Assembly (NCBI RefSeq): GCF_000981225.1
Contig: NZ_LAJC01000013.1
Location: 1 to 64,000, forward strand
Source: Allosalinactinospora lopnorensis
GTDB taxonomy: Bacteria; Actinomycetota; Actinomycetes; Streptosporangiales; Streptosporangiaceae
Reading direction: 5' to 3'
Length of the DNA: 64,000 nt
The position numbers were made by a program, and so were the translations under genes. Below the pieces are notes generated by a model. It searched no databases and was not told the origin of the DNA. It saw only the letters and a program-made list of their open reading frames with translations. Shown one piece after another: positions 18,227-26,432 of the stretch; positions within the stretch are counted from its first letter, which is position 1; each line of letters opens with the position of its first letter.

Positions 18227-19075
18227 TCACCCTTCTTCGGCCGTGCGCGCCATCGCCGCGATGTCGTCGAGTCGCCTTAGCGATTCGTCGCGGGGCAGCG
18301 TCGGGAGCAGGATGAGCAGCCGTTCGACGTCCAAGCCGGCCGCGGCTTCCACGTCCGCGGCCTTGGGCGGGACACCGAACACGCTGACCGGCATCCTGGC
18401 CCTGCCCGCCTGGACGCAGCGCTTGCGCAGTTCCGCGATACGGGTCGCCAGCGGCTCGGGGGCGCCGCTCCAGCGCGGGAACCACCCGTCCCCGTAGTCC
18501 ATGACACGGTCGAGAACCGTCGGCACTTCACCGCCCAGCCAAACGGGGATGTGCGGCCGCTGGACGGGCTTCGGCCACGAGTAGACGGGGTCGAAATCGA
18601 CGAACTCGCCGTGGAACTCGGCCTGCTCCCGGGTCCAGATCCGCTTGATCGCACTGACCTGCTCGCCCAGCAGCGCGACCCGGCTCGTGGGGTCGGTGCC
18701 GTGGTTGCGCATCTCCTCGCGGTTCCAGCCCGACCCGACGCCCAGGACGAAACGGCCCCCGCTGACATGGTCGAGCGAGGCGGACTCTTTCGCCACCATG
18801 ATGGCATCGCGCTGAATCAGCAGCGCGATGCCGGTGCCCACGAGGATCCGGTGGGTGACGGCCGCGGCGGCGGAGAGCGCGACGAAGGGGTCCAACGTCC
18901 GGTAGTACTTGCCGGGCAGTTCGCCGCCCGGCGGAAACGGGGTCTCGCGACTGGCGGGGATGTGGCTGTGTTCGGCGACGAACAGCGACTCCAGTCCTCG
19001 TTCCTCCACTGCGCGGCCGAGTTCGGCCGCCCCGATGCCCTCGTCGGTGATGAACGTGCACACGCCGAATTCCAT
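18227..19075 (-). CDS. LLM-class F420-dependent oxidoreductase
   Basis: A 282-residue TIM-barrel luciferase-like protein. Diagnostic segments include LESLFVAEHSHIP, ILVGTGIALLIQRDAIMVAK, FVLGVGSGWNREEMRNHG and RPHIPVWLGGE, as in the TIGR03619 F420-dependent subfamily of actinobacteria. F420H2 is the expected cofactor; the substrate is unknown. It is transcribed alone, with 279 bp to the next gene downstream in which I see no feature, and 330 bp upstream. Confidence 0.86.
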   Translation of the reverse strand: MEFGVCTFITDEGIGAAELGRAVEERGLESLFVAEHSHIPASRETPFPPGGELPGKYYRTLDPFVALSAAAAVTHRILVGTGIALLIQRDAIMVAKESASLDHVSGGRFVLGVGSGWNREEMRNHGTDPTSRVALLGEQVSAIKRIWTREQAEFHGEFVDFDPVYSWPKPVQRPHIPVWLGGEVPTVLDRVMDYGDGWFPRWSGAPEPLATRIAELRKRCVQAGRARMPVSVFGVPPKAADVEAAAGLDVERLLILLPTLPRDESLRRLDDIAAMARTAEEG

Positions 19076-19405
19076 GCGTGGCGAGTCCGGTGGTTCCGGG
19101 ACGGCCGGCGTCGGACTCTCCCTCCTCTCCGGATGGTATGAGCGGAAACCGGTCAGAACGTCTGCTCCTAAGGCATGCTTACCAAGTACCGGGGTGGTAT
19201 GCGTCGCCGGAAACCGCGGTCGCCGGCAGCCGGAATCGGGGTCGGCGGAATGCGGGCGGCGCTCCGATCGGTTCCCTGAATGGGAATCAGGGACGGCTCA
19301 GGGACGTACCCCATGGTGCGGGCACGGAGCGAGGGCGCATGATGGTAGGTGGAGCCGAGCGTCCCGCCCTCGGCCCGTCGCCGGCCGACACCGTTAGGAG
19401 TGAGA
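19076..19405. other. intergenic region, divergent promoters expected
   Basis: 330 bp between the LLM oxidoreductase and the DUF1707 gene. It contains partly repeated GGTATG and GGAAACCG stretches and a TACC/GGTA inverted pair around 19180-19200, but no RNA or protein feature I can support. The only clear site is the TTAGGAG ribosome site just before 19406. Confidence 0.4.
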
Positions 19406-20026
19406 GTGGCTGTGCAGAACCCGACACCTCCGCCCAGCCCGTACGGTCGCGGACGGCCGGTCCCGCAGCGCGGGCGGCACAACCAGTATCTGCGTCTAAC
19501 GCACGCCGATCGCGACGCGGTGGCCGACCTGCTGAAGGAGGCATACGCCGAGGGGCGGCTTGACTCGGAGGAGTTCGATGAGCGCCTCGGCCTCGCGATG
19601 AGCGCCAAGGTCCGCGCCGACCTGGAACCACTGCTCAGTGACCTCGTTCCGGAGGGAACCCAGGCGTTCACCCCCCGAGCACGCGAGCCCGAGCCGCGGC
19701 CGAACAGCGGGGAACGCGTAGCGGCACTGGCCGGCCACGTCTCCGGCTACTTCCTCACGGCGCTCGGCCCTCTCGCTATCCTGCTGGTCAGCGGCAAGAA
19801 TTCCGCCTTCGTGCGCAGGCACGCCATCGAGGCGCTGAACTTCCAGCTCACCTTCATCGTCGGGACGATCGTGCTGTGGTTTTTGTCCTGGCTGGTGCTG
19901 CCCCTCATCGCCTGGGTGTTCATGCTGCTCGGATGGCTCTTCCTGCCCATGATCGCGGGGCTGGCCTCCCTGATGGGAGGCAACTGGAAGTACCCCTTCA
20001 CCTGGCGCCCCGTCAAGGACGAGTAG
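19406..20026 (+). CDS. DUF1707 and DUF4870 membrane protein
   Basis: A 206-residue protein starting at GTG 19406, eight bases after TTAGGAG. Residues about 30-85 form a DUF1707 domain (LRLTHADRDAVADLLKEAYA ... GRLDSEEFDERL). Residues about 105-195 form DUF4870: GHVSGYFLTALGPLAILLVS, RRHAIEALNFQLTF and two further hydrophobic helices. DUF1707 is a cytoplasmic helical domain common in actinobacterial membrane proteins; function is unknown. It converges with the DUF5324 gene and they share a strong terminator. Confidence 0.85.
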   Translation: MAVQNPTPPPSPYGRGRPVPQRGRHNQYLRLTHADRDAVADLLKEAYAEGRLDSEEFDERLGLAMSAKVRADLEPLLSDLVPEGTQAFTPRAREPEPRPNSGERVAALAGHVSGYFLTALGPLAILLVSGKNSAFVRRHAIEALNFQLTFIVGTIVLWFLSWLVLPLIAWVFMLLGWLFLPMIAGLASLMGGNWKYPFTWRPVKDE

Positions 20027-20050
20027 TACCGACGGCGCCCGTACACACGA

Positions 20051-20078
20051 GCGGCCCCGCTGAGCTCAGCGGGGCCGC
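20051..20078. terminator. bidirectional hairpin terminator
   Basis: A perfect 28-bp palindrome with AGCT at its centre lies between two convergent genes. No U-tract follows on either side, as is usual in high-GC actinobacteria. Confidence 0.78.
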
Positions 20079-20112
20079 GGATGACGGCGATGCCGGCGGT
20101 CCGGCGTCCCGG

Positions 20113-20709
20113 TCATTTCTTGATGCGACCGTTGAGGTCCTGGGTCGCCTCCTTCGAATCGGCCGCGTCGGTCTTCTCTTCGCCTTGGACCTTTGCGCTC
20201 TCGGCCGCGCGGCTGACCCTGTTCTTGGCGTCCTTGGCCTTCGCCGTGAGCTGCTCACGGGTCTCGCGTACCTGCTCACGGGCCTGGTCGAGGTTCTCCT
20301 GCCACTCCGCGTCCTGGGTCGCCTGGCGCAGTTTCAGCGCGCCGTAAACGGCGAATGCGCCGAGCGTCGCAACGCCGGCGAAGACCATCACACTCGGGAC
20401 GCGGCGCCCGTTCCGCCGGGCGACCATGAGGCCGCGCTTGGTCCTGTTCGGCTCGACCCGGTGTGCAGCGGTGATGAGGAGGTCGGCTACGCGTGGAGCA
20501 ACAGTGTCCTCGACACGGTGCGCCGCGACCTCCAGCCGCGGTGCGGTCCAACCCCGTGCCTTGTGTAGTCGGTCGGCCGCGGTCGCCTTGGCCTGATCAG
20601 CGTATGGGCCGAGTCTTTCGGCCTGTTCGCGGGCGAACTCCTGCAGCCGGGCCACTGCCGCTTCCGTCTCGAAGTCGTTCTTGCTGGGGCGTTTCGATTT
20701 GGTGCCCAC
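20113..20709 (-). CDS. DUF5324-type membrane-anchored coiled-coil protein
   Basis: A 198-residue protein starting at GTG 20709 after AAAGGAGGTTCAC. The N-terminal 90 residues are helical and charged, one hydrophobic segment (VPSVMVFAGVATLGAFAVYG) spans the membrane, and the C-terminal 70 residues are a strongly heptad-like coiled coil (QENLDQAREQVRETREQL). This matches the conserved actinobacterial DUF5324 family, often found near ppiA. Function is unknown; the position suggests a cell-envelope or division role. Confidence 0.78.
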   Translation of the reverse strand: MGTKSKRPSKNDFETEAAVARLQEFAREQAERLGPYADQAKATAADRLHKARGWTAPRLEVAAHRVEDTVAPRVADLLITAAHRVEPNRTKRGLMVARRNGRRVPSVMVFAGVATLGAFAVYGALKLRQATQDAEWQENLDQAREQVRETREQLTAKAKDAKNRVSRAAESAKVQGEEKTDAADSKEATQDLNGRIKK

Positions 20710-20963
20710 GTGAACCTCCTTTGAGATCGCGGTTCCAGATGCCCCCTGCCCGCTTCCGCCCGTCCTATGCGTGAACCCGGTTCGGAGAGCACTGTGACTC
20801 GTTACTGGTGTGTTATCTCAACATACGTCCTCTCCGTCCGTCCGCCACTGTTTCGACACGCGATGCCGGAGTCGGCCCACCAGTGCAGCAGGGGAACGGA
20901 GGGCGGCGAGGCCGGGGACCGGTAACGTAGGGGCGTAAGTAATCGCAACGGAAAGGCACCCAG

Positions 20964-21491
20964 GTGTCCGACGTCAATGGTCAGGTTCGTGCGCGCCTGA
21001 ACACCACCATGGGAACGATCGTCGTCAAACTCTTCGCTCAGGAGGCGCCCGAGACGGTCGAGAACTTCGTCGGCCTCGCCGAGGGGACGAAGCAGTGGGT
21101 GAACCCGAACACCGGTCAACCCACCAACGCCAAGCTGTACGACGGCACGATCTTCCACCGGGTCATCGACACGTTCATGGTCCAGGGCGGCGACCCTCTG
21201 GGAAACGGCCGCGGCGGTCCCGGATACAAGTTCAAGGACGAGTTCCACGACTCGCTGAAGTTCGACCGCCCGTACCTGCTGGCCATGGCGAACGCGGGGC
21301 CCGGCACCAACGGCTCGCAGTTCTTCATCACCGTGGGCACGCCCAACTGGCTGAACGGCAAGCACACGATCTTCGGTGAGGTCGTCGAGGGCAGCGATGT
21401 CGTCGAGGCGATCGCCAAGGTTCCGACCAACCCGCAGGACCGCCCGCTGGAGGACGTCGCCATCTCCTCCGTCGAAATCGAACGGGGCTAG
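20964..21491 (+). CDS. ppiA: cyclophilin-type peptidyl-prolyl cis-trans isomerase
   Basis: A 175-residue cytoplasmic cyclophilin. It shows FHRVIDTFMVQGGDPLGNGRG with the catalytic Arg, then FKDEF, LAMANAGPGTNGSQFFIT and LNGKHTIFGEV, all hallmark segments. GTG 20964 follows GGAAAGGCACCCAG. The actinobacterial insertion KQWVNPNTGQPTNAKLYD is present. As in Mycobacterium tuberculosis, it lies next to a rhomboid gene, crgA and the pkn operon, supporting an origin-proximal location. Confidence 0.95.
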   Translation: MSDVNGQVRARLNTTMGTIVVKLFAQEAPETVENFVGLAEGTKQWVNPNTGQPTNAKLYDGTIFHRVIDTFMVQGGDPLGNGRGGPGYKFKDEFHDSLKFDRPYLLAMANAGPGTNGSQFFITVGTPNWLNGKHTIFGEVVEGSDVVEAIAKVPTNPQDRPLEDVAISSVEIERG

Positions 21492-21503
21492 GGCCGACCG
21501 CGC

Positions 21504-22370
21504 ATGACCTCCTCTCCGCCACCGCAGCCCGATCCCGGGGCGCGCGAGGTGCCCACGTGCTACCGGCATCCCAAGCGGGAGGCCTATGTGCGGTGCACCC
21601 GCTGTGAGAAGCACATCTGCCCCGACTGCATGCGTGAGGCCGCTGTGGGGCACCAGTGCGTGGAGTGCGTCGCCGACGGCCAGAGGGGCATTCGGCAGGC
21701 GCGCACCGTATTCGGCGGGAAGGTGACGACCGCCCCGTACGTCACCTACGTCCTGCTCGTTCTCATGGGGCTGGGATTCGTCGTGCAGATGGCCGATCCC
21801 CAGGTAACGGGTGCCTTTGGCATGGCGGGCGCGCCGGTGGCCATGGGCGAGTGGTATCGCATGATCACCGCGGCCTTCCTGCACGGCGGTATCGGGCACC
21901 TGCTGCTCAACGGATTCGTGCTGTTCGTCTTCGGGCGACAGCTCGAAGCGGCGCTTGGGCACGGCCGCTACCTGTCCCTGTGGCTGCTCAGTGCTCTGGG
22001 GGGGTCGGTCCTCACTCTGTTGGCGTCCCCGCTGGGTCAGCTCTCCGTCGGAGCTTCGGGCGCGATCTTCGGCCTGGTCGGCGCGATCCTCGTGATGAGC
22101 CGCAGGCTGCGGTTGGACACCCGCTTCCTGCTCGTCCTGGTCGCGGTGAACCTGGTGTTCACATTCCTCGTGCCGCAGATCTCCTGGACCGCGCATATCG
22201 GAGGTTTGGTGAGCGGCCTGCTCCTGGGGGCGGTGTACAGCTACCTGCCAACCGCGCAGAACGGTGGGTCGCCGCAGGCCCGGACGCTCGTGCACGTCGT
22301 GGCGACGGCCGGGTTCGCGGTGCTGCTCCTGGCATTGGCCGTGGCGGGGGCGGTTTTCGCGCTCGGCTGA
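21504..22370 (+). CDS. rhomboid intramembrane serine protease with N-terminal zinc knuckle
   Basis: A 288-residue membrane protease. The first 60 residues carry a B-box-like zinc ribbon (CYRHPKREAYVRCTRCEKHI then CPDC and HQCVEC). Six transmembrane helices follow, with the catalytic serine in GASGAIFGLVGA and the histidine in WTAHIGGLVSG. The HGGIGHLLLNGFVLFVFG helix is also typical. It starts 12 bp after ppiA and is probably co-transcribed; a strong hairpin ends the unit at 22388. Substrates are unknown. Confidence 0.92.
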   Translation: MTSSPPPQPDPGAREVPTCYRHPKREAYVRCTRCEKHICPDCMREAAVGHQCVECVADGQRGIRQARTVFGGKVTTAPYVTYVLLVLMGLGFVVQMADPQVTGAFGMAGAPVAMGEWYRMITAAFLHGGIGHLLLNGFVLFVFGRQLEAALGHGRYLSLWLLSALGGSVLTLLASPLGQLSVGASGAIFGLVGAILVMSRRLRLDTRFLLVLVAVNLVFTFLVPQISWTAHIGGLVSGLLLGAVYSYLPTAQNGGSPQARTLVHVVATAGFAVLLLALAVAGAVFALG

Positions 22371-22387
22371 CACGCCATCGCATACAG

Positions 22388-22420
22388 CAGGGCCTGGGAT
22401 TCGTCGGATCCCAGGCCCTG
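22388..22420 (+). terminator. intrinsic-type terminator after rhomboid gene
   Basis: A perfect 13-bp stem (22388-22400 with 22408-22420, arm CAGGGCCTGGGAT) and 7-nt loop lies 17 bp after the stop codon. Confidence 0.82.
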
Positions 22421-22476
22421 GTCGTCGGAGCGTCATGCCCGGTGCGCGGCCGCGTTGCGGGCGTATCGAACACAGC

Positions 22477-22586
22477 TACCCACAGCTTGTGGATAACTGT
22501 GTGGACAGTTGTGCCGCCCGTTGTGGATAAATGGCTGAAGAGCTTAGTGAACTGGAAAAACGCGGCTAGTGCCAGCGTGTGGACAA
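22477..22586. promoter_or_regulatory. cluster of DnaA-box-like nonamers
   Basis: TGTGGATAA occurs at 22488-22496 and 22522-22530, TGTGGACAG at 22500-22508, and the exact actinobacterial box TGTGGACAA (complement TTGTCCACA) at 22578-22586 inside the end of crgA. A weaker TACCCACAG is at 22477-22485. Four same-direction matches in 100 bp of GC-rich DNA is unlikely by chance. Confidence 0.62.
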
Positions 22587-22820
22587 CAGTACGGCGATGA
22601 TGATTCCGCTAAAGCCGATGAGCAGATTCCAGTTTTCGAGGTCCTGCATGTAGGGGACCTTCGCACCGGCGATGTAGTACACCCCGATCCACAGGACGCC
22701 GAGAAGGAAGGACGCGATCATTGTCGGCGCCAGCCAACGCGGGCTGACCTTCGGCTTCACCGAGGACGACGGCGGGGTGTAAACAGCCTTCTTCTTGCGA
22801 TCGTTGCTGGATTTGGGCAC
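22566..22820 (-). CDS. crgA: cell division protein CrgA
   Basis: An 84-residue protein with a basic N-terminus (MPKSSNDRKKKAVYTPPS) and two transmembrane helices (about 31-53 and 66-81), ending STRWH. Length, topology and the KVSPRWLAPTM junction fit CrgA, the FtsZ/FtsI-interacting membrane protein that coordinates septation in Streptomyces and mycobacteria. GTG 22820 has GGAG nine bases upstream. Its place beside the pkn operon is conserved. Confidence 0.92.
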   Translation of the reverse strand: MPKSSNDRKKKAVYTPPSSSVKPKVSPRWLAPTMIASFLLGVLWIGVYYIAGAKVPYMQDLENWNLLIGFSGIIIAVLLSTRWH

Positions 22821-22943
22821 GGTCGCTGCTCCAAAACGGTGGGCTTGGATTTAAGCGGGACGCGCCCCTCAGTCTACGCCCGCCCCATGAGTCTCCGGGA
22901 CTTTTCGGGGACGGTCGCGTCGGGGCCGCCTCCGCCAACGGAA

Positions 22944-22975
22944 AGGGTCCCGCACTGAGAACCGTGCGGGACCCT
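22944..22975 (-). terminator. terminator of the pkn operon
   Basis: A perfect 12-bp stem (arm AGGGTCCCGCAC, 22944-22955 with 22964-22975) and 8-nt loop lies 30 bp past the pknB stop, followed on the transcribed strand by TTTCC. Confidence 0.8.
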
Positions 22976-23005
22976 GCGGCCTACGAAAGACCTGGTTCCG
23001 GCCGG

Positions 23006-24838
23006 CTAACCGGGACTCCACAGTAGGCTCCGCCGGTTGTTCTGCCCGTCCCCGTCCCCGTCACCATCGCCGTCACCATCGTCACCGTCTTCTCCGGGCG
23101 GGATCGGCAGCTCCGGCGGGTCCTCCCCTGGTGGCGGCTCCTGCCCGGGAGGCTGGTTCCCATTGCCGTTTCCGTTGCCATTGCCCTGATCACCCCCGGG
23201 CGCCTTGGCCAGCGTCACGGTGACGGTGGTCCCCGGCTCGACCTCGTTGCCCGTCTCCGGGTTCTGGCCGATCACCCGCCCAGCGGCTTCGTCGCCGTTC
23301 TCCTGCTCCTCGAAGGACGCCTCCAGACCCTTCTCCCGGAGTGCGGCATCGGCCTGCCCCTGCGTCAAACCGTCGAGATCGGGAACCTCGACGGTTTGGG
23401 GGCCTTCGGAAATCCAGATGTCGACAGCGGTCTCCGGGTCGGCACTGCTGCCGGCCTCAGGGGCCGTCCGGATGACCTTGCCCTCCTCGACCTCGTCGGA
23501 CGCCTCCTCCGACGTGGAGCCGATCTGGAAATCCGAGTCCTGGAGCTCTTGGGTCGCCTCGTCCAGGGTCATGCCCGTAACATCCGGGACTTCGAGGCTC
23601 CCCGGGCCCGTCGAGACGACGAGCGTGATCGACGACCCCTCGGTGACATCGTCGCCGGCCGGGGGATCGGTCTCGATCGCGTTGCCCTCCTCGATGTCGT
23701 CGTCGTTGCGCTCCTCGATGTCGACATCGGTGAACCCGGCGTTGTTCAGCGTCTGTTCGGCTTCGTCCTGCGGGGTGTCCGCGACATCGGGGACTTCCAC
23801 GGTGTCCGCGCTACCGGACATGAGCAGCCAGCCGGCGAAGACCAGGGCCGCGAGGACGGCCAGCGCGAGCAGCACCCACAGTGCCGCCTTCGCACCGTTG
23901 CCGTCGCGCCGCCGGTCGTCGTAATCGTCGTAGTCGTCGTAGTCGTCAGCCGGCCGGTTGTTCACGGCGGGCAACGCGGTCGTTGCGGCGGCGGTCGGCA
24001 TGCCCTGCAGCCCGCGCTGGATGTCCTCCCGCATTTCCTCGGCGCTCTGGTACCGCTCTTCGCGGTCCTTGGCCATGGCCCGCAACGCGACGGCCTCGAG
24101 CCACTCGGGGATCTCCGGATCGAGCTCGGTAGGTGGAACAGGGTCCTCACGCACGTGCTGGTAGGCGATGGAGACCGGGGAGTCGCCGGTGAACGGGGGG
24201 CCACCGGTGAGCAGCTCGTACAGCACGCAGCCGGTCGAGTAGATGTCGCTGCGGGCGTCCACCCGCTCGCCGCGGGCCTGCTCCGGGGAGAGGTACTGGG
24301 CCGTACCGATGACCTGCGACGTCTGCGTCATCGTGACCTGGGAGTCGTCCGTGGCCCGCGCGATGCCGAAGTCCATGACCTTGACCTCGGCCTGCCGGGT
24401 CAGCATGACGTTGGCGGGCTTGATGTCCCGGTGCACGATGCCGTTGCGGTGGCTGTACTCCAGCGCCCGAAGGATGCCGTCAACGATCTCGGCGGTGCGC
24501 TCGGGCAGCAGACGGCGGTCGTCGTCGAGTAGTTCTTTGAGGGTCCGCCCCTCGACGTACTCCATGACGATGTAGGGCATGGCCACGCCGTCGACCATGT
24601 CCTCGCCGGTGTCGTATACGGCGATGATCGAGGGGTGGTTCAGCGAGGCTGCTGACTGCGCCTCGCGGCGGAACCTGGCCTGGAAGGTGTGGTCGCGGGC
24701 GAGATCGTGCCGGAGTGACTTGACCGCCACGAGCCGCTCGAGACGCTGGTCGCGAGCGCGGTAGACCTCGGCCATGCCGCCACGCCCGATGACACCGTCG
24801 AGTTGGTAGCGGCCACCGAGTAGCCGGGGCTGAGACAT
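23006..24838 (-). CDS. pknB: PASTA-domain Ser/Thr protein kinase PknB
   Basis: Transmembrane receptor kinase of 610 residues controlling growth and division. The kinase domain has the Gly loop [10 protein letters not shown], catalytic K40, HRDIKPANV (D138) and MDFG (D156). The activation-loop threonines T171 and T173 in [17 protein letters not shown] correspond to the known Mtb PknB sites. After a DYDD-repeat linker comes one transmembrane helix ([20 protein letters not shown]) and three PASTA repeats (each starting VEVPD or LEVPD). Unusual is a 60-residue extracellular tail of Gly-Asn, Pro-Glu and Gly-Asp repeats. ATG 24838 is chosen since [11 protein letters not shown] begins the kinase fold. 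Confidence 0.95.
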   Translation of the reverse strand: MSQPRLLGGRYQLDGVIGRGGMAEVYRARDQRLERLVAVKSLRHDLARDHTFQARFRREAQSAASLNHPSIIAVYDTGEDMVDGVAMPYIVMEYVEGRTLKELLDDDRRLLPERTAEIVDGILRALEYSHRNGIVHRDIKPANVMLTRQAEVKVMDFGIARATDDSQVTMTQTSQVIGTAQYLSPEQARGERVDARSDIYSTGCVLYELLTGGPPFTGDSPVSIAYQHVREDPVPPTELDPEIPEWLEAVALRAMAKDREERYQSAEEMREDIQRGLQGMPTAAATTALPAVNNRPADDYDDYDDYDDRRRDGNGAKAALWVLLALAVLAALVFAGWLLMSGSADTVEVPDVADTPQDEAEQTLNNAGFTDVDIEERNDDDIEEGNAIETDPPAGDDVTEGSSITLVVSTGPGSLEVPDVTGMTLDEATQELQDSDFQIGSTSEEASDEVEEGKVIRTAPEAGSSADPETAVDIWISEGPQTVEVPDLDGLTQGQADAALREKGLEASFEEQENGDEAAGRVIGQNPETGNEVEPGTTVTVTLAKAPGGDQGNGNGNGNGNQPPGQEPPPGEDPPELPIPPGEDGDDGDGDGDGDGDGQNNRRSLLWSPG

Positions 24839-24920
24839 GTCGTGAACTGTTCCTCGTATCTCTCCACGGTGATGGGGGAGAGCCCATGTCACCTAGTGAG
24901 GTCGGGTGCGTACTGCCTTG

Positions 24921-26432
24921 TCACTCATCCCCCGTACCGTCCCCGTCGGCGTCGCCCCCGGGATCGGGGGGTTCGCCATTCTCCTGTTCCTGGCCTTCTT
25001 CCTGCTCGCCACCACCGCCATTGCCGTCACCGGGATCTTGGGACTCCTCCGGCGAGGTCTGCCCGTTCTCAGGCGGGGAGGTCGGTTCCTGCGGCGCTTC
25101 CTGTGTCGGTGCTTCCGTCGTCTCAGGGGGCGGTTCCTCTGGGATTTCGGGTTCCTCGAACCCGGTGTCCGGGTCGACGGCGGGTTCTTCGGTATTGGGA
25201 TCGTCGTTTGTGGGGGACGGGCTTTCGGAGGTCTCCGGTTGTCTGTCGCCCACGGTCTCGTCGGGCTCTGTCCCTCCCCACAGCCATCCGGCCAGAACAA
25301 CCCCACTGACTAGGACCGTTGCGGCTGCGAGTACCGCGAGCACCACCGCCAGGCTCGGGCGGGTTCTCTTGTCGGACTGCTCGGCAAGCCTATCGGAGGA
25401 ACCGTCGTCGGCTGGTGCTCCGGTACGCGGTGCAGCGGCCCGGCCCGGCTGTGTACGGCGCGGATCGAAGGACGTGGGCTGAGTGGACGGGCCGGCGCCG
25501 CTCCCGCCGGCACTGGCGACCATGGTCTGTCCGGGGTCCGTGAGATCCATGGCTGTGGTGGCATCGACAACCCCCACCCCGGTGCGCAGCCGCTGCGCGA
25601 GATGGGCGACCTCTCCGGCGGAGGAGGGGCGCTGGTCGGGGGTTTTCTCCAGGAGCCGATCCACGAACGCGCTCAGCTGGGGCGGTATCTCCTCCGGCAA
25701 CGGCGGCGGAGGCTCCCTGGTGTGCGCGAGTGCCAGCGCCAAGGGGGTGTCGGCGGTGAACGGAGGGCGCCCTGCCAGGCACTCGTAGGCGACCACTCCG
25801 AGCGCGTAGATGTCGGAGGCGAAGGTGGCCGAGCCGCCGGAGGCCTGCTCTGGCGAGATGTATTGGGCCGTTCCCATGACCATGCCGGTCTGCGTGAGGG
25901 TCACCGACTCGTTGCCCCGGGCGATTCCGAAGTCGGTGAGCTTGACCGTACCGTCTTCGGTCACCAGCAGGTTGCCCGGCTTCATGTCTCGGTGCACCAC
26001 ACCCCGGGCGTGCGCGGCGGCCAGCGCCTGCGCGGCCTGGACGACGATGTCCAGTGTGGCGCCGTGTTCCAGGGCCCCTTTGCGCCGGAGGATGGAGGAC
26101 AGCGGTTCGCCGGGAACCAGTTCCATGATCAGGAACGCGCGGTCGTCCTGCTCGCCGTAGTCGAAGACCTGCGCGATCCCGGGATGGGACAGCCCAGCGG
26201 TGATCCGGCCCTCGGTGCGGAACCGCTCCCGGGAGGTGGGCTGCGCCATCTGCGCGGGGTGCAGCAGTTTGACCGCGACAGGACGGTTGAGGAGGGTGTC
26301 GGTGGCCCGCCACACCGTGCCCATGCCACCCGAGCCGATCTGCTCGTCGAGCCGGTAGCGACCGCTGAGGAGGGTACCGGACAGCTCTCCCTGACCGGAG
26401 GCGCCTGGGGATTCGGAGTCGTTTTCGCTCAC
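24921..26432 (-). CDS. pknA: Ser/Thr protein kinase PknA
   Basis: A 503-residue transmembrane kinase. The kinase domain spans about 25-285: IGSGGMGTVWRATD, K55, VVHRDMKPGNLLV and LTDFGIARG. A Thr/Pro-rich linker leads to one transmembrane helix (VVLAVLAAATVLVSGVVLAG), then a roughly 120-residue extracellular tail rich in Pro, Glu, Thr and Asp with no PASTA repeats. The GTG start overlaps the pbpA stop (GTGA). In Mtb, PknA phosphorylates Wag31, FtsZ and FhaB; operon order here is the same. Confidence 0.93.
   Translation of the reverse strand: MSENDSESPGASGQGELSGTLLSGRYRLDEQIGSGGMGTVWRATDTLLNRPVAVKLLHPAQMAQPTSRERFRTEGRITAGLSHPGIAQVFDYGEQDDRAFLIMELVPGEPLSSILRRKGALEHGATLDIVVQAAQALAAAHARGVVHRDMKPGNLLVTEDGTVKLTDFGIARGNESVTLTQTGMVMGTAQYISPEQASGGSATFASDIYALGVVAYECLAGRPPFTADTPLALALAHTREPPPPLPEEIPPQLSAFVDRLLEKTPDQRPSSAGEVAHLAQRLRTGVGVVDATTAMDLTDPGQTMVASAGGSGAGPSTQPTSFDPRRTQPGRAAAPRTGAPADDGSSDRLAEQSDKRTRPSLAVVLAVLAAATVLVSGVVLAGWLWGGTEPDETVGDRQPETSESPSPTNDDPNTEEPAVDPDTGFEEPEIPEEPPPETTEAPTQEAPQEPTSPPENGQTSPEESQDPGDGNGGGGEQEEGQEQENGEPPDPGGDADGDGTGDE

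Noticed and set aside
20802-22436. A 544-codon minus-strand frame covering ppiA and the rhomboid gene
   Set aside because: Both sense genes are unmistakable; the antisense product has His/Arg-rich composition and no family features.
22421-22565. Chromosomal oriC
   Set aside because: DnaA-like boxes are present, but dnaA, dnaN-recF order, an AT-rich unwinding region and the usual dozen or more boxes are missing.
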